In this document: in pieces, positions 36,898-45,679 of the stretch | Layout of the letters: every line of letters starts with the position of its first letter | Numbering within the stretch: the first letter of the stretch is position 1 | Assembly: GCF_900699785.1 (NCBI RefSeq) | Contig: NZ_LR535679.1 | Span: 992,001-1,056,000, forward strand | Direction: 5' to 3' | Origin: Campylobacter showae | GTDB lineage: Bacteria > Campylobacterota > Campylobacteria > Campylobacterales > Campylobacteraceae | DNA length: 64,000 nucleotides | Notes under the pieces: model-generated | The model's database searches: none | Seen by the model: the letters and a program-made list of their open reading frames with translations, nothing else | What the model was told of the DNA's origin: nothing | Position numbers and translations under genes: made by a program

Positions 36898-37253
36898 TGA
36901 AAAAAGACTTGAACTACTATTTAAACTTACCGTATACGATCACGATCAAAAGACTGGACGACGGCGATTATTTTGCCCAGTATACAGATATAGGACTAAC
37001 TAAAAATAATCTAATGGCCGGCTGGGGAGCTACCGAAGCCGAAGCGATAGCGGATCTAAAAGAAGCCTTTGCTTGCTATGTCGAAGGGGCTCTTAAAAAC
37101 GGCGAAAGCATCTATGAGCCTATCGACGAAAACGTCAAAGTCCGCATAAATTTAACTATGCCAAAAGGCGTTTTAAATGCAATCGATGCGGTTACGAACA
37201 ACCGTTCGGCATGGCTTAGCGAGCTAGCTAAAAAGGCGCTAGCAGTGCAATAA
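36894..37253 (+). CDS. hicB: HicB-family antitoxin
   Basis: This 119-residue protein has the HicB N-terminal domain (LPYTITIKRLDDGDYFAQYT, GATEAEAIADLKEAFACYV) and a C-terminal DNA-binding part (INLTMPKGVLNAIDAV) of ribbon-helix-helix type. It neutralises HicA and probably represses the operon. The toxin gene is first, the usual hicAB order. Confidence 0.9.
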   Translation: MMKKDLNYYLNLPYTITIKRLDDGDYFAQYTDIGLTKNNLMAGWGATEAEAIADLKEAFACYVEGALKNGESIYEPIDENVKVRINLTMPKGVLNAIDAVTNNRSAWLSELAKKALAVQ

Positions 37254-37297
37254 AGAGCACGGAGAAGGCCGCCGTATAGACGACCTTTGTAGTTATC

Positions 37298-37624
37298 TTA
37301 AAGGGAGGTCATAGATGTTAGAGCGTTTACTCTCTCTTTTATGGTTTTAACATATTCCTCTCTGTCTTTATCGCTTAAAATTTGGTTTGTCTTGCCCGGC
37401 CTATATCTCAAGAGTTCGGCTATTGTCATTTCTTCTTGCATAATTCTGTCTCTAGCCATATCGTTTCCGCTATTTACTCTTTTTATGAAGTCTATATCCT
37501 TTTTCCCTTGTTCTATATTGAGTATTGAGTAGGTTTTTATTTGATCGGTAAGCTCGGTTTCCCCGCTATCGCTAGCTTTTGGTTTAAAATTCTTTAAAAA
37601 TCCTACAGGATGGATAAAATTTCA
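37298..37624 (-). pseudogene. C-terminal gene fragment
   Basis: The reverse strand is open for about 108 codons without a proper start and reads GETELTDQIKTYSILNIEQG, then MTIAELLRYRPGKTNQILSD, and ends at TAA. The sequence is protein-like, charged and helical. It may be the tail of a Campylobacter protein similar in style to the one at 1-542. The parent family is unknown. Confidence 0.4.
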
Positions 37625-37811
37625 AATTTAACATCCTTTTATAAGCTTTAAAAATTGCCTCAAACCCATCTTATTAAATTGGCTACCTGGCTTTTGGCGA
37701 CAAATTATATCTGTATACGATAATTAATATTAAATTTATTCCACATTAGTTATTATTCGCGAAAAAAGATTGATAACTTAAATCAGTATTAAGTATTCTA
37801 AAGGATTTTAT

Positions 37812-39902
37812 ATGATTGTTTCAAAAAATAAAGCTTTTGCGCCTATCGTTTCGCTAGTATGCGCAATAAATTTACAAGCCGCAGATAATATAAATTTAGA
37901 AGAGGTCGTAGTCACGGCTAGCGGTTTTTCGCAAAGTATTAAAAACGCACCCGCCAGCATATCAATCGTAAAAAATGATGACCTGGCAAAAGATAGCTTC
38001 ACCTCGCTTCACTCTATCGCTTCAAAAGCTCCAGGTGTTAGCGTTATAGGCGGCGAGGACGGACCCGCCAGCGGTATCTCGATCCGCGGCATGGAAGGTT
38101 CGCAAACGCTAGTTCTCATAGACGGCAAGAGAGTAAATTCAAGCGCGGCCAATCCAAAAGGCGGCGCCGGCGATATGAACTCAAATTTTATCCCGCCGGT
38201 TGAGGCGATAGAACGCATCGAGATCATCAGAGGACCGATGAGCTCGCTTTACGGTAGCGATGCGGTGGGCGGGGTCATAAATATCATCACGAAGAAAAAT
38301 TTCGATAAATTTAGCGGCTCCGTGAGTATATCGGGTATCGCGCAGGCTCACAGCGGAATCGGCTCGCAGCGCCAAGCGGACTTTTATCTTAACTTTCCGC
38401 TTCTTAACAAATACCTCGGTCTTCAGCTCTGGGGCTACAAAAAGCTACGCGACGAGGATAGCTATCCGGGCGGCTATCAAGAAAGCGACAAGAAAAACTT
38501 TAGCGCCAAACTATGGATCACGCCCGACGAATACAATAAATTTTATCTCCTAGCCTCCCAAGAACGCCACGAATACTCAAGGACCGTCGGCAAGACGGCA
38601 ACCGTAAGGACAAACAGGCTACTAAATAGCTACGACTACAAAAAAGATAGCTACGGAGTAGGATATCTAGGAAATTTTGAGAATTTAAATGCCGACGTGA
38701 GCTACATTTACGATCAGACGAAGCGAACGAGCCTCTTTGATAGCTTAACGCCGGCTGACGTCAAAAACCACAACTTTAACTCCAAATTTAGCACCTTCCT
38801 AGATTCGCATACGCTAACATTCGGCTATGATTTCAGCAAGCAGACGGTTAAAACCACATTTATCGTATCAAATTCAAGCAGAAGCGTGCTGCGAAATCCG
38901 AAAGCCTACTCCATGAAAGAGCATGCGGCATTTTTAGAGGACGAGTGGGAGATTTTAGACGACAAGCTTTATTTGACGCTGGGCGGTCGCTTCACTCATA
39001 ACGAATTTTTCGACGATCATCTCTCGCCGCGTGCGTATCTAGTTTACAATCTAAGCGACAACTGGACGCTAAAAGGCGGCGTAGCGACAGGATACAAGAC
39101 GCCGGACGTCAATCAAATCTCGCCGGAAGTCGGCACCATACAAGGCGGCTGGAGGATAGTAGACTTCGGTAATGCAGACCTAAAACCCGAAAAGAGCCTA
39201 ACTTATGAAATCGGTGCTTACTACGATAGCGGCGACGATTTTAGAGGTTCGGTTACTCTATTTAGAAACGAGTTTAAAGATAAAATCCTAGATACCGACG
39301 GCAGCAGCATAAACCGTATTCCGGCATTTGGCTCATGCGCTACGGCTCCGCACGTAAACTGCCCGGGCTGGGGAACTTACTTTAACATCGACGGTGCCGA
39401 CGTCTGGGGTATCGAGCTTAGCGCAGACTACGACATACTAAAAAATCTAAATTTGCGCGGCAACTACACATACAACAACTCCAAAATCAAAACCGGCGAT
39501 CCGACGATCAATACCCCAAACGGTCCGGTCAAATTTAGCCAGACCAATCTTAGCCGACTAGACGGCAAATCTCTGACTGCAACGCCCGAGCACGCGGCAA
39601 ATTTGACGCTTACGTATAAGCCTATCGCAAGCGTGAGCACCTTTGCCGGGGCAAACTACGAGAGCGAACTAACCAGCGTCAAATTCGGTCCCGGCAATAA
39701 AGTAAGCGAAAACGACAAAAAGCTTTTTACAGTCGATTTGGGTGCTAGCTGGGAAGTAAATAAAAATTTAAGCTTAAATTTGACCGCTTATAATATCTTT
39801 GATAATATCCGCTACGACGAGGGGATAGCCGATGACGGCAACTACTACTGGTATCCTGAAGAGGGCAGGAGATTTTGGTTTAAGGTAAGCGCGAAGTGGT
39901 AA
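37812..39902 (+). CDS. TonB-dependent siderophore receptor (CfrA/FepA-like)
   Basis: This 696-residue outer-membrane protein has a signal peptide ending near LQAADN, a TonB box LEEVVVTAS, a plug with SIRGMEGSQTLVLIDGKRVN and RGPMSSLYGSDAVGGVINII, and a 22-strand barrel ending in Trp (FKVSAKW). The plug resembles catecholate siderophore receptors such as CfrA and CirA. The next gene, which overlaps by 7 bp, encodes an esterase like Cee of C. jejuni, which supports ferric-enterobactin-type uptake. AT-rich DNA at 37715-37790 (GATAATTAATATTAAATT) could hold a Fur site, unproven. Confidence 0.9.
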   Translation: MIVSKNKAFAPIVSLVCAINLQAADNINLEEVVVTASGFSQSIKNAPASISIVKNDDLAKDSFTSLHSIASKAPGVSVIGGEDGPASGISIRGMEGSQTLVLIDGKRVNSSAANPKGGAGDMNSNFIPPVEAIERIEIIRGPMSSLYGSDAVGGVINIITKKNFDKFSGSVSISGIAQAHSGIGSQRQADFYLNFPLLNKYLGLQLWGYKKLRDEDSYPGGYQESDKKNFSAKLWITPDEYNKFYLLASQERHEYSRTVGKTATVRTNRLLNSYDYKKDSYGVGYLGNFENLNADVSYIYDQTKRTSLFDSLTPADVKNHNFNSKFSTFLDSHTLTFGYDFSKQTVKTTFIVSNSSRSVLRNPKAYSMKEHAAFLEDEWEILDDKLYLTLGGRFTHNEFFDDHLSPRAYLVYNLSDNWTLKGGVATGYKTPDVNQISPEVGTIQGGWRIVDFGNADLKPEKSLTYEIGAYYDSGDDFRGSVTLFRNEFKDKILDTDGSSINRIPAFGSCATAPHVNCPGWGTYFNIDGADVWGIELSADYDILKNLNLRGNYTYNNSKIKTGDPTINTPNGPVKFSQTNLSRLDGKSLTATPEHAANLTLTYKPIASVSTFAGANYESELTSVKFGPGNKVSENDKKLFTVDLGASWEVNKNLSLNLTAYNIFDNIRYDEGIADDGNYYWYPEEGRRFWFKVSAKW

Positions 39903-40741
39903 GGATTGTTAAATTATTTTTGGGAGCTTTGATTATGATTGGTGTAGCCAGCGCAAAGCCTACTCAGTACGTAGAGCCGATAGATGAAAGCGTTTATCGG
40001 CTTTTTGATGTTAAATACTCCATAGTAGAAAGCGCGAGCGGAGAAATATATAAAATTTTTCAAGCCGTCCCGAAAAACCGCAATGTTTATCCAAAAGCGA
40101 TTTTTATGCTCGATGCGAATGCGCAATTTTCCGTGTTGCTTAATTTATTTAAAAATTTTACTTCAAACGACAATGTACCGCTTATCATAGGCGTCGGATA
40201 CGATACCCCGCTAGCTTACGATACCGCAAGGCGAACAAAGGACTTAACGCCGCTAGCCCAAGGTGGCGAATACGAGCAAGGCGGCAGTGCGGACAAATTT
40301 TATAAATTTATAAAAGAGAGACTAATACCGTTTGTAGATAAGGAATACGATATAAAAAATAGCGAAAAAATATTTTACGGCCACTCTTTTGGCGGACTAT
40401 TTTTAGTTTATTCGCTTTTACAAAACGACGGTATATTTGACGAGTTTTTTGTAGCTTCTCCGTCTCTTTGGTGGGGAGATTCAAAAATTATAAAGGACGC
40501 CTTAGATAACGACGGCAAGCTAAAAATTAGATTAAAGGCGAGTTTTATAAGACTTAGCGTAGGAGAATTAGAAAAAAGAGCGGGCAAAACGGACAAAGAA
40601 AATATACTAAAAGCGGCCGATTTAGCTGAAATTCTAAAAAAGTCGGGCGTCAAATACGAATTTAAAATCTATGAAGGGCAAGGACACGGCGACGTAATAC
40701 CGCTAGTACTAAAAGATATCGTAAAGCATGTAAGCAAATAA
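39896..40741 (+). CDS. Periplasmic siderophore esterase (Cee/IroE-like)
   Basis: This 281-residue alpha/beta hydrolase has a signal peptide (LFLGALIMIGVASAKP), oxyanion-region sequence FMLDANAQF, nucleophile motif YGHSFGGLF and catalytic His in YEGQGHGDVIP. The family (esterase D-like, Fes/IroE) hydrolyses the trilactone of enterobactin; C. jejuni Cee does this in the periplasm. It is translationally coupled to the receptor gene. Substrate specificity is inferred from family and context. Confidence 0.82.
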   Translation: MVRIVKLFLGALIMIGVASAKPTQYVEPIDESVYRLFDVKYSIVESASGEIYKIFQAVPKNRNVYPKAIFMLDANAQFSVLLNLFKNFTSNDNVPLIIGVGYDTPLAYDTARRTKDLTPLAQGGEYEQGGSADKFYKFIKERLIPFVDKEYDIKNSEKIFYGHSFGGLFLVYSLLQNDGIFDEFFVASPSLWWGDSKIIKDALDNDGKLKIRLKASFIRLSVGELEKRAGKTDKENILKAADLAEILKKSGVKYEFKIYEGQGHGDVIPLVLKDIVKHVSK

Positions 40742-40955
40742 TTTAAAGACATTGGTTAAAAGATTTTAGAGGCTATTCTTTTTTTAATATCTAAAAGCAA
40801 ATTTTCCCATAAACCCAAATTTACCTTAACCTAATATACAATCTTAAAATCACGGTACAATATAAAAATACCAAAAGCATACAACCTGGCTATATAGTAG
40901 CTTAGATCTATACAGTTTAGCTTATCTTAAACCATTTATATTTACAGAGGAGATA

Positions 40956-40979
40956 AATCCGCCCCGAGCGAGGCGGATT
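40956..40979 (-). terminator. Putative terminator of the flavoprotein-cytochrome operon
   Basis: An 8-bp perfect stem, AATCCGCC/GGCGGATT, with an 8-nt loop lies 5 bp after the cytochrome stop on the reverse strand. The T-run is weak. Confidence 0.55.
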
Positions 40980-40984
40980 AAAGA

Positions 40985-41512
40985 TTATTTTTCGCTAGGC
41001 GGATACATCTTCCAGCTACTATCTACCTTCCAGTCTATCGGGTGGCAAGACATACAAGTATTTAGCTTCTGTGGATGATGCACGGCGTGGCATGACTGAC
41101 ACTGAAGCATTTCGTTGTCTTTATTGTGAGTGCCTTCATGTGGGTTAGATGGGCCGTAGTGTGCGGTCTTTTTCCTGATATCAGCTATCTTGTGACAGCT
41201 GGTGCATTGCTCGTTAGTAAAGCCCCTTTGTTTTGTTGGTGTCTCAAAGTCGCCAGTTGCATACATTCTGACCTCGTTTAGCTGCTCGCCTATAGTTGGA
41301 GTGTGGCAGTCGTGACATGTTACATTCGCATCTTTATGCTTTTTAGCTAGCAAATTTCCTTTTGTATAAGAGTCGTACTCTGGTTGCATGTTGTGACATA
41401 TGATGCAAAATTCAGCCTTGTGGCTAGCTGCTTCTATCTGATGAAAAGCTATAAAGCCAACGATGGCAGCTACTATTAGCCCTATTATCGTATATTTTTT
41501 TCTCTTGCTCAT
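40985..41512 (-). CDS. NapC/NrfH-type c-type cytochrome with five haem motifs
   Basis: This 175-residue protein starts MSKRKKYTIIGLIVAAIVGF at 41512, overlapping the flavoprotein stop as ATGA. One N-terminal membrane anchor precedes five CXXCH motifs: CIICH, CHDCH, CTSCH, CQSCH and CMSCH. NapC/NrfH proteins usually have four haems. It would take electrons from menaquinol and pass them to the periplasmic flavoprotein encoded upstream. The extra haem near the C-terminus is the unusual point. Confidence 0.85.
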   Translation of the reverse strand: MSKRKKYTIIGLIVAAIVGFIAFHQIEAASHKAEFCIICHNMQPEYDSYTKGNLLAKKHKDANVTCHDCHTPTIGEQLNEVRMYATGDFETPTKQRGFTNEQCTSCHKIADIRKKTAHYGPSNPHEGTHNKDNEMLQCQSCHAVHHPQKLNTCMSCHPIDWKVDSSWKMYPPSEK

Positions 41513-43272
41513 GCTTGTACTCCTTTTGCGTTTGCCGCAGCTTGATAACCAGCTAAACGTCCGTAGCATAGACATGTTCCGTGGCTAGTGCCAGCTAAAA
41601 CTACTGGATAATCACCCAAGAAGCGTCCGCCCATAACATTACCGCAGGCATAAAGTCCAGAAATTTTGTTGTAGTCAGTATCTAGTACGTTTGCGGTGCT
41701 TGGCTCAACGGTAAAGCCGCCCATAACAACTAGGCTAGCACCTACGCCCATCTTGCCAGCGTAAAACGGTGCGTGGCGGACTGGAAACATCCTTTTAGCA
41801 GTCTTGCCAAAGTCATCATCGTAACCTTTATCGCATAGCTCGTTGTAGCGTTTTATAGTCGCTAAAAACTGCGTTTGCGCCTTTTGGTTATCAGGATATA
41901 GCATACCAGCGAGCTCTTCTATGCTGTTTGCTTTAAAGACATCAGGCATTGCTTCAAGATCTTTTACTGATATATATGATGTTTTGCCTATCGCCCACTG
42001 GCAGTCAGGTGGAAGCTTTGGATTGTCTTCTGGTGCTACGCAGTGATTGACGCTGCCGTGTGATACACCCATTAGGCCTACTTGCTCTGGAAATTTAGAG
42101 TCAAATACCTGCCAGCCAAAGCCTCCTGGTTGGCGAGAGAGCGGTTGGGTGACCTGCTGGCCACTTAGATCTTCGTTTGTAAAGCGCTCTCCATTTGCAT
42201 TTGTTAGTAAAAATGCATCAACACCAAGCGGTCCGCCAAGGGTGTGAGCGACTGGTGCATGAGGTCCATCTTCTAGCTTTGCGCCTATCCATGAGCCAAG
42301 TTTATGGCCATCTCCGGTATTTGTAGGGTGGTTTTTATAGTCCCTATTTGGAAATGGACAGAAGAAATTTGCCACCCATGGCACAAATGTCTTTACCATT
42401 TCATGATCGTTCATATAGTCCCCAGTGGCTAATATCACCGACTTCGCATTTATCTTGATGTATGAGCCATCAGCCATATCTTGAGCGATCGCTCCTTGCA
42501 TCTTGCCGGTTGCTTTATCGCGAAGCAGCTTTTGCGCACGAGTTTTGAAGATATACTTTGCGCCTTGTTTTATAGACTTTTCATAAACTAGCTCCATCAT
42601 CGGCTCTTGACTAGGCAAAAAGGTCATAACGGTTGGATAGCTTGGGCTGTTTTCTTTGCTTGGGTCGTATCCAGCTGGGAGCGGATAGTGCATAAGCATC
42701 AAATTTATCTTGCTTCTATCAAGCTGCGTATCGGTCTCTCTCATAAAATGCACAGCAGGCGCAAGCTCTAGCATCCAGTCAAAGTCCTCGCCGCTGTGAT
42801 CCGCCCAGTAGTTCCATACGCGCTGATCGGCGCGATATCCCATCTGCTTTAAGTGTTCATTTATGGCTGCTTGCTTATCATACTTGATGCCAAGCTCTCT
42901 TTGAAATTTATTGCCTAAAGTGCCGTACTGACCGCTTCTAACCTGAAAGCGACCGGCTTTTTCTATGACAATGACTTTGGCGCCTTTTTCGCTAGCGGCG
43001 CGTGCAGCGTGAAGTCCTGAAACGCCAGCACCGATGATAAGAACATCGGTTTCAAGCGTCTCTTTTATATCTTTATCTGAAATTTCTGGCTCAACGCCCA
43101 GCCATTTTGGCACTTCAGGCGCTTTTGCGACTTCCTTTTTTGGATGGATAAGGTGATTGTTCGGGTTATCACAGCCTGTTAGTAGCGCAGATCCAGCCGC
43201 AACCGAGCCAAGCGTGAGCGCTCCGCTACGTTTTAAAAACGAGCGGCGTGATAGTTCATTGTTTTCTGCCAT
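41509..43272 (-). CDS. Tat-exported flavoprotein reductase (fumarate reductase/FccA superfamily)
   Basis: This 587-residue protein has a Tat signal (LSRRSFLKR) ending in a possible lipobox LLTGC. An FAD Rossmann motif VLIIGAGVSGLHAARAASEK follows, then an FrdA-like capping domain and a C-terminal FAD element GLYACGNVMGGRFLGDYPV. Haem motifs are absent; electrons come from the coupled cytochrome gene. The superfamily includes fumarate, urocanate, methacrylate and other organic-acceptor reductases, and the substrate here is unknown. A porin gene lies just upstream and a two-component system is divergent. Confidence 0.85.
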   Translation of the reverse strand: MAENNELSRRSFLKRSGALTLGSVAAGSALLTGCDNPNNHLIHPKKEVAKAPEVPKWLGVEPEISDKDIKETLETDVLIIGAGVSGLHAARAASEKGAKVIVIEKAGRFQVRSGQYGTLGNKFQRELGIKYDKQAAINEHLKQMGYRADQRVWNYWADHSGEDFDWMLELAPAVHFMRETDTQLDRSKINLMLMHYPLPAGYDPSKENSPSYPTVMTFLPSQEPMMELVYEKSIKQGAKYIFKTRAQKLLRDKATGKMQGAIAQDMADGSYIKINAKSVILATGDYMNDHEMVKTFVPWVANFFCPFPNRDYKNHPTNTGDGHKLGSWIGAKLEDGPHAPVAHTLGGPLGVDAFLLTNANGERFTNEDLSGQQVTQPLSRQPGGFGWQVFDSKFPEQVGLMGVSHGSVNHCVAPEDNPKLPPDCQWAIGKTSYISVKDLEAMPDVFKANSIEELAGMLYPDNQKAQTQFLATIKRYNELCDKGYDDDFGKTAKRMFPVRHAPFYAGKMGVGASLVVMGGFTVEPSTANVLDTDYNKISGLYACGNVMGGRFLGDYPVVLAGTSHGTCLCYGRLAGYQAAANAKGVQA

Positions 43273-43294
43273 TTTATACTCCTTGCTTCAAATT

Positions 43295-44722
43295 TTATTT
43301 TAATATGTCAAAATCATAAGACGCTCTTAGCCAAAGTTCTTCGTCTGTCGTTTTGCCGTCAGAGCTACCGTTAGTATACTTTAGCTTTCTATCCATAGTT
43401 TCATAGATGGCCGATAGCTTTAGACCTTTTACCGCAGGGACTTTGTAAGAAACTTGCGCGTCCCAACCCTCTACGTCTATCCTAGTTCCCGGCGCTTGAC
43501 CGTGTAAGCCGCCTGACCTGACGTTGCTGCCGTTGCGTTGTTTGCCGTACCAGTAGTCAGCGTCCACTCTAAGACCGTCGACGCCTACGTTGCTAAAGTC
43601 GTATCCTGCGCTAAATTTATGTAAATTCATACCTGCAAAATTCATAAACAAAAACGGACCGTAGATCGGAGTAGCCGTAAATGACCCAACGTCGTTGCCT
43701 ATGCCTTGAAGCGCCATTTGATTTTTGCTAACGGTTGAGTATGCGTATCTAAGATCAAAGCCGTAAGCGTTATAAAGTCCTATCATCCCTGTGTAGTAGT
43801 TGCCGTTAAAGTCGAAATTCTCTTTTAAACTGCCGTTTGTTCTTGAGCCTTTATACATAAAGTCTATGCCGACTACCGCGTTTTCAAAAAGCGTAGGCGT
43901 TTTGTAGCCAGCAGCCGCAAAGTAGAAATTTATATCGCCCTTTGAATTAGTCGCATCGTCGTATTCAAGACCAGATACATTTGCGTAACCAGCCGTGAGC
44001 GAGACGCCGGGAAGGCCGCTATATGTTACAAACGAGTTAAAGATGTTGTCAAATTTATAAGCGTAAGGTCCAAAGCCGCCGATGACAACTCTATCTTTAA
44101 ATTTCGGCGCGCCGTGATCGCCGCCCGTTACGGCGCTTGATCTGCCGGCAAATTTCCAAAAGTCGGCTAGGCCGATAACGGTATTTATGCTATCAAGCTT
44201 TATCCTAGCGCTCACGCCCTCAAATGCCTCTTTGTAGCCCACGTCCGTGTTTGTAGCCACAAGCGGCGGCACGAGGCCTGTGTATTTTGAGTTGTAGTAC
44301 TGACGGCCGATTTTAAGGTCGATGTAGTCATGCTCATATCCTAGATAGACTTCTGAAAGAGCTATGCCTTCGCTATTCCAGTCGTATGCAAAATAATCTT
44401 TTGCGGCCTTTGACGGACCGAAATTTACCAAACCCTGAGCCGTAAGACCGAGCCTAAAGCCGTAGTAAGAGCCGGTTAAAAATCTAAGCTCGGCGCCGAG
44501 GCCGCCGATATGCTCGCGAATTCTATTTGTTCTGCTAGCCGGCGGGAAGTACTCGGTCGAGTCCATATCGTAGTACGAAAATACTGTCGCGCCCATCGTG
44601 CTTGCCTGCAAAGCCTCCGCCAAACTTTCACTTGCGCTTGTACAGGTTGCAATAGCTATAAGCGTAGCCAAGCTAAGAGCAAATTTACTCTTATTTATCG
44701 TCAAAAAACATGTTTTCACCAT
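43295..44722 (-). CDS. Outer-membrane porin linked to the respiratory reductase
   Basis: This 475-residue protein starts MVKTCFLTINKSKFALSLAT at 44722, after AGGAGGTT; the longer open frame has no such site. A signal peptide ends near CTSASES. The rest is an 18-strand-type beta barrel (alternating aromatic residues, C-terminal RASYDFDILK), with an OprD/Epsilonproteobacterial porin look. As the first gene before the flavoprotein gene (22 bp), it probably admits the terminal acceptor. Confidence 0.75.
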   Translation of the reverse strand: MVKTCFLTINKSKFALSLATLIAIATCTSASESLAEALQASTMGATVFSYYDMDSTEYFPPASRTNRIREHIGGLGAELRFLTGSYYGFRLGLTAQGLVNFGPSKAAKDYFAYDWNSEGIALSEVYLGYEHDYIDLKIGRQYYNSKYTGLVPPLVATNTDVGYKEAFEGVSARIKLDSINTVIGLADFWKFAGRSSAVTGGDHGAPKFKDRVVIGGFGPYAYKFDNIFNSFVTYSGLPGVSLTAGYANVSGLEYDDATNSKGDINFYFAAAGYKTPTLFENAVVGIDFMYKGSRTNGSLKENFDFNGNYYTGMIGLYNAYGFDLRYAYSTVSKNQMALQGIGNDVGSFTATPIYGPFLFMNFAGMNLHKFSAGYDFSNVGVDGLRVDADYWYGKQRNGSNVRSGGLHGQAPGTRIDVEGWDAQVSYKVPAVKGLKLSAIYETMDRKLKYTNGSSDGKTTDEELWLRASYDFDILK

Positions 44723-45007
44723 AACCTCCTTTAATTTTCTTTTTAAGCACCTTTTACAAGAAAACCGTAAGCCGGTCTTGTTTAATAATGCCGCCTTTTT
44801 GAATCTGCTTTGTCGCATTATCGTTACTACCGCCTAAGATCGAAGCCGCTCCACGTAAATTTATATTTTGTCGTTTTTGCGACATCTTCTTTTGGTCTTG
44901 TTGGCGAAATCATAACATGTAGGTCTATCAAAAACGGTAAGATTTTGGTAACATTAACTAAAAAATATTTTTTAGTTTTAAATTTTAAATTTGATATAAT
45001 CGCTACT

Positions 45008-45679
45008 ATGATAGAAATTTTGCTTATAGAAGACGATATTGAACTGGCCGAGCTTTTAAAATTTGCACTGGCAAAAAGCGAGATTGGCGTAACCATAGTC
45101 ACAAATCCGCTTGAAGGACTTAAAATTCTAGACGCAAAAAATACTTTCGACGCTTTGGTGCTTGATCTTGGCTTGCCGGATATGGACGGCCTTGAAGTGT
45201 GCAAGCACGTAAGGCGCAGCTATCCATCGTTACCTATTATCATATCATCGGCTCGCAGCGAAACGCTAGATAAGATAAAGGGATTTGAGCTTGGGGCGGA
45301 TGACTATATGGCAAAGCCGTACGAGCCTATAGAGCTTGCATTTAGGCTAAGAGCGATACTTCGCCGAGGGATACAAACTAGCAACGACTCCAAAACCTTT
45401 TGCGTCGATAAACAAAGGCGTATCGTCATAAAAAACAAAGAGGAGATAGCGCTAACGAAAGCGGAATTTGACATCTTTATCTACCTTTATGAAAAAGAGG
45501 GGATGGTTATACCAAGAGAGGATATTTTGATAAATTTGGGTCAGGCGAAATTTCAAAGCGGACTAAAAAGCATAGATGTGGCCATAGGACGCCTACGCCA
45601 GAAAATAGGAGACGATCCTAAAAATCCGCGATTCATTCACCCTGTGCGCGGTATAGGGTATAAATTTATCAATGCGTAA
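45008..45679 (+). CDS. OmpR/PhoB-family response regulator
   Basis: This 223-residue protein starts MIEILLIEDDIELAELLKFA at 45008. The receiver domain has Asp53 (VLDLGLPD) and Lys in YMAKPYEP; the C-terminal winged helix has LTKAEFDIFIYLYEKEG and VRGIGYKF. It overlaps the kinase gene by 8 bp. The divergent position beside the porin-flavoprotein-cytochrome operon suggests it controls that operon. Confidence 0.92.
   Translation: MIEILLIEDDIELAELLKFALAKSEIGVTIVTNPLEGLKILDAKNTFDALVLDLGLPDMDGLEVCKHVRRSYPSLPIIISSARSETLDKIKGFELGADDYMAKPYEPIELAFRLRAILRRGIQTSNDSKTFCVDKQRRIVIKNKEEIALTKAEFDIFIYLYEKEGMVIPREDILINLGQAKFQSGLKSIDVAIGRLRQKIGDDPKNPRFIHPVRGIGYKFINA

Noticed and set aside
37341..37532. Forward 63-codon hydrophobic frame
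   Set aside because: Opposite a longer, more protein-like reverse fragment (37298-37624).
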